NCBI GenBank assembly: GCA_002482505.1
Contig: DLGD01000009.1
Span: forward strand, 1 to 64,000
DNA from: Christensenella sp. UBA7703
GTDB taxonomy: Bacteria > Bacillota > Clostridia > Christensenellales > CAG-138
Direction of reading: 5' to 3'
DNA length: 64,000 bases
The stretch's first letter is position 1, and the number at the start of each line of letters is the position of its first letter. Below the pieces are notes generated by a model, which was given only the letters and a program-made list of their open reading frames with translations, ran no database searches and was not told the DNA's origin. Made by a program: the position numbers and the translations under genes. Of this stretch, positions 63,801-64,000 are shown in pieces.

Positions 63801-64000
63801 CTTCGAATATAATTGCTACGATAGCGATGTGAAGGTGAAGGCGGAAGTTACGGTCACGATCAAGCAGGTGAACGATGCGCCGGTTGCAAACGCCGACACG
63901 GCGACGACCAACGAAGACTATGCGACAACGCCGATCGACGTATTGGCAAACGATACGGATGTTGACACAGGCTCAACGCTGAACCAAAACGTGATTCATT
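51889..64000 (+). CDS. Giant secreted tandem-repeat cadherin/Ig-like protein (3' end outside window)
   Basis: An open frame of 4,037 codons with no stop before the window ends. ATG 51889 has GGAGG 7 nt upstream. The signal peptide (about 1-39) has VKRIGKRVFRVALCAMLVL and ends at ALA-AS. Residues about 40-200 form an unrecognised beta-rich domain; about 200-460 are Ig-like units. From about 465 on there are about 35 repeats of 95-105 residues joined by linkers of the type VNDAP. Typical units read DEDTAV-, NDSDPDGD, PAHGT, YTPxxNYNGTDSF, TVTV, as in Big_9/Cadherin_5/VCBS families; the NDxDxDGD segments are probable calcium sites. It is probably a surface adhesin or biofilm matrix protein. The cell-wall anchor cannot be seen. 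Confidence 0.92.
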   Translation, partial: MLSAQMSRVKRIGKRVFRVALCAMLVLQTLWVPNAALAASSAFYFRGYGVENINSTTLSYATNGASVSGRNVTISSSAGEGEAIGLVNLDETNHDISKSVDLGGLEIDFSTVSNVTLEGEAGADNDVPTATILFCSDANIGSVISSVTLTKADGTIAGSETLSSGAKIPNGTRSIFLSLKGTSRTGNNTVSFTDTSLMIHDAGAPSCSADYYKDWTNQNVTVTITAADSDAGLEAIYVNDGRVSETSPYTFTISANNTSFSAYAMDLAGKKSDIVSGTVDHIDKTTPAAPSSVPLSSSTWTNADVFVLMPALSAATGAPERYVYQIGAAAWADLPDGFSISAEGNTTIRVAVADAAGNRSSSAQATAKIDKSKPTISNATITSGSSSAKVDVTATDVGLSGIQKFSYAAGEQTADYFTTSGTPISGGSFTVGVGGTYTIFASDYAGNTTLKTISITTAPTFDAVSNVTMDEDETRNIPLSISDAESSRSQLIIQVTTSDDALLKTVKLNQSDEAISLDITPAANQSGGPVTVTVSVEDPSGQKVTRQFTVTVNAVNDNPTAQDDNDITLAEDSAVEIDVLANDGDQADGDAISISTVGDAAHGTTLIVLGKIRYTPNENYAGTDSFTYEITDGKGGTAQAIVRVTVNQVNDAPKAANDTALTKEDTFVDINALDNDSDVDRATDTTETISLYSCENGAHGTAVILNGMIRYTPETNFNGTDTFTYTIQDKAGLTAEATVTVTVSPESDAPWFVGLSDEYTINEDAKNHEIAFEIHDVETPQDSLMLQAATLDGDLIDQSGVVLSGLGGSGASVKLLLTPQANMHGDVPIKLTLGDGFDTVEKTITVHILNVNDAPRAGSETLNFTEDAPYFDISIATLLSNDSDIDGDAIFFDGLASDPFSGTIARLNDTTLRYTPAKDFDGTTSFTYYISDGTARTLATCTLEAIGVNDAPHITITPEQISGSEDAPIVIPFQISDNESAAADLSVFAASNDDNIVTTDGITIVNNGDGTGTVQILPAADANGSPKITLTVSDGEAQANDSVTLVIAPVQDAPVAEDDLIYVHYTTSRSFSVLVNDHDVDADPLTVKEYAASLPGTLTFDPETQMFRYVPSIGETGIVTFTYTVTDGTGTDTATVTLDVVSETHNPVITAIDSRYVSEDATLSNIAFSVSDEDIGDTVSVRVTSGNKTLLPEDAEHIVLTNLGGGNYSLSLTPGADQSGTTSVTLTATDKAGLTDSTTFSLHVIAQNDVPVAVNDTLSVDEDGALTLSLLGNDSDPDGDTIWLSSISAPAHGYIERTGNTYTYYPYANWSGSETLTYRISDGRASAQATVSITVNPVNDAPIAWDDWLKVPNSVGNESANINVIGNDYDADGDAVHTYQIVTAPKYGTVEILPGGTITYVRNQLSPEGNGADSFVYSIIDRETATGDYRTANATVHIGVEFTSTLNAHYQYVTCYEDDKPFTIDLPVSNPTPVNYTLTVNTTTTLGTFEVVDNNTVRFTPAPDQYGYAEITYTVEQVGGGEKDTGTIYLRVYPVNDLPEITSAPASVTMDEDTSGGTTFDVLFHDVDCANEYLYFYVYTKDTSTSAPIPFQVSYSTTPIEGGKRITINTAENVNGTGTIVVGVSDGMTYVEKEIALSVTPVDDAPVVGSVSKTINEDSSVVFASPGSDSEVDGDTITEVIDPAHGPQHGTATLRANHTICYVPNANYYGTDSFYVIVADQTEAKLFSAALVTITIRPVNDAPEISDLDYYQTTLEDVPADVTLSVSDVDNILTASSHYTLTSADQKLVKNENITISNVSGTGMVIHVVPEANAYGTVKINIVASDGSLSATGAFLLKIVPVNDPPVAADDTASVDEVVSTGAEAKPPKTLKTIDLLANDSDVEDVKPSVVSISDVVNATVTNLGGGKVLVSADGDSSQTVTFTYTVMDRAGATASAHVTLTINPVNDPPRAKNDSITIFEDATPLIDALYNDTDPEGDTLSIAAVGNPAHGSASISDNKINYVPNQDYYGTDSFTYTVSDGNGGTANATVSVTIKPVNDAPTVNKHSTTSGDWVMQEDTPASFNFVVADAESATSNLIIKITSLDETLVKTTQIALTTNAAGYKTLTVTPAANAHGTLELKIWVSDGLLTGQAIYTLEIISVNDAPVVTVPLQTTKEDTALHASAFATDVDGDSVTFAKQTDPAHGTVTVYPDGSFDYMPTKDYNGEDSFVILANDGQPSNNIGYATVYITVKPEGDPPTAQDDSITIDEDIATVIPVLSNDSDQDVPYGDKISLLRVTTPAHGTAVISEGGILYTPNANYNGSDTFGYTITDRDGKTDTATVSITIRPVNDKPAGGDDTATVLEDHFVTMDVTANDDVDETTNPDLEDVTIVTVDKPAHGTAVISEDKKSITYTPDANWFGPEGEPEVFYYTAKDSSNQTERFAIRVTVTSVNDLPVISPDLPNVTTQEDTRTDAITFTVSDIETAAGSLIVTATHLNGVLLPPITVSPDANGNCSFTVLPNLNKVGDAVITIKVTDADGGQTSDTFTLKVSPVNDLPKAGNDAFTVAENETYTADVLANDDVDILAGNGDDTLTLLTIATPQYGTATIVDNKLYYVPKTDRDTTVSYQDVFTYTMKDASGATCTPTVTVTVTPVNDPPTISSIANVTGVLEDAPDGTGAISFHVTDEEDDDNTLFVTAQSDNLALFLLSNITIDNPVDDATGTLRTVKVVPAANQFGSGEITLTVRDAQGLTATTSFTVTIDSVNDEPNNGDKSFTVVEDVEKQLDVLKDIDPDYATTPEYYSITAIATNPSHGTVRIAEDKKSVYYTTAQDSNEPDSFQYTVYDAYGKASYTFTVSITVTPVNDAPYIVYHGQSTYTIFEGTQQNDIPFEVHDVDNVAYAGGTEPVEVTLTAKSSNTVLLVGGIKIDTLSGYDRNIDLKPNGKWNGNTTVTITATDPDGLKATASFVLVVNNVNDIPVAVNDTGTILEDVTTTINVLGNDTDDDLQTNPDTEKLTVKTVTSSDPNATITRASEGLGVVVVPKANYNGPLSFTYTVVDSQNAESNAATVNLTVQQVNDAPVAGADSDTTDEDTAVVIPVLVNDSDIDMDKDLNAHYGDESISVDLTGGGLIAPTHGTISTDGLTITYTPAKDYNGPDSFEYYCSDSEVKTRASVSIVVYQVNDAPKAVADTASTNEDTPKDGIDVLNNDTDVDTGSTLNKNVLHSKTDFRITATSLTNSAHGSVDIINNKLKFTPASNWFGTEVVNYTMIDGHGGTANGTLTMTVNSVNDLPVYTTAPVDLELTEDGADGTMDIVVDDVETAKNDLSVTVTNSTNPTLIATSDVTVTTGTNGTRTITINPKLNQNGTAMITLLLKDANGGETVKQFTVTVNSVNDAPIAADKTLNIDEDALLQTIDKWLLVSDVDVETNTDELTLTITTAAQHGTAAVDASGNVTYVPGKDFNGVDTFVYTVKDKDGLTDTGTFTVNIAQVNDAPIPDDDSATTDEDTAVVIDALDGDYDVDKVANLNAHPENESLSIDLTGGGLKAPSHGTISTDGLTITYTPSKDYNGTDTFEYNCFDGDVKVTAEVTVTIKQVNDASVANPDAATIDEDHETDYIKVLDNDTDVDIDPTLNQDEALLRSMFYISAASLLDPTVGALDWTVDSIHFKPKANWYGEAKIFYTMKDGYGSGASTALIVTVNSVNDLPVYTTAPVNLELTEDGADGTMNIVVDDVETAKNDLSVTVTNSTNPTLIATSDVTVTVGTNGTRTITVNPKLNQNGTAMITLLLKDANGGETVKQFTVTVNSVNDAPIAADKTLNINEDAALQTIDKWLLVSDVDVETNTDELTLTITTAAQHGTAAVDASGNVSYVPGKDFNGVDTFVYTVKDKDGLTDTGTFTVNIAQVNDAPVPDDDSATTDEDTAIVIDALDGDYDVDKVAHLNAHPENESLSIDLTGGELKAPSHGTISTDGLTITYTPSKDYNGTDTFEYNCYDSDVKVKAEVTVTIKQVNDAPVANADTATTNEDYATTPIDVLANDTDVDTGSTLNQNVIH
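61063..64000 (+). repeat. 1,245-bp (four-domain, 415-codon) tandem super-repeat within the giant gene
   Basis: The sequence at 61063-62307 recurs at 62308-63552 and again from 63553 to the window end. Corresponding GTCAACGA linkers are exactly 1,245 bp apart. Identity is visibly highest for the third and fourth domains (61696-62620 against 62941-63865), where most changes are single bases; the second domain differs more. This is a recent tandem amplification of a block of four domains. Confidence 0.88.

Noticed and set aside
61063..64000. CRISPR array or mobile repeat
   Set aside because: The repeats are long, in frame and protein-coding, without short spacers, transposase or inverted ends.

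Overview
The window looks like chromosome from an anaerobic, moderately GC-rich member of the Clostridia (Firmicutes/Bacillota). The evidence is the gene content: strong AGGAGG-type ribosome binding sites, glycyl radical enzymes, a CadC/CadA pair, a flavodoxin-ferredoxin (EFR1-type) protein, BspA-type leucine-rich repeats, a DUF5317 protein beside an HD-GYP protein, and Rbs-type sugar ABC genes. I see no rRNA, tRNA, CRISPR array, insertion sequence or prophage. The exact taxon cannot be fixed from the sequence alone.

Region 1 (about 0.1-18.2 kb) is a dense Ser/Thr phospho-signalling island. Five transmembrane kinases share one cytoplasmic plan (N-terminal four-Cys zinc ribbon, Hanks kinase domain, one membrane helix) but carry different outer domains: unknown, TPR-like, BspA leucine-rich repeats, RCC1-like propeller, Ig-like. 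They flank an operon encoding an FHA protein, two PP2C phosphatases, a trypsin/HtrA-like protease fused through the membrane to an FHA domain, and a VWA membrane protein with an FHA-like tail. Three kinases and an XRE-type regulator run on the minus strand. The other genes run divergently on the plus strand.

Region 2 (18.2-26.3 kb) holds a CymR-like Rrf2 regulator, a polar amino acid ABC transporter, a cadmium/zinc efflux module (cadC, a stand-alone HMA metallochaperone, cadA) with a well-defined operator/promoter, a DUF2892 protein, a Rieske protein and ferritin.

Region 3 (26.3-45.6 kb) is a sugar or polyol catabolic island. A minus-strand operon encodes a D-lyxose isomerase-like protein, a HAD phosphatase and a lactonase. 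The plus strand has a ROK kinase, a dehydratase-type glycyl radical enzyme (GRE), DeoR and AraC regulators, then a second GRE, one GRE activase, an unusual long ROK-like kinase, a shikimate-dehydrogenase-like protein lacking the substrate-binding serines, and a complete RbsB/A/C/C-type ABC importer. The substrate is not evident, and this may be an undescribed GRE pathway.

Region 4 (45.7-64 kb) begins with an EFR1-type protein and an unrecognised 212-aa protein. A 25-aa membrane peptide follows, whose ribosome binding site lies in an 11-bp hairpin. Next come an HD-GYP c-di-GMP phosphodiesterase with DUF5317 and a GGDEF diguanylate cyclase. The region ends in an open reading frame of more than 4,000 codons for a secreted tandem-repeat cadherin/Ig-like protein that runs off the window. 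Its last part is a recent four-domain (1,245-bp) super-repeat. c-di-GMP control of this giant adhesin is plausible but unproven.
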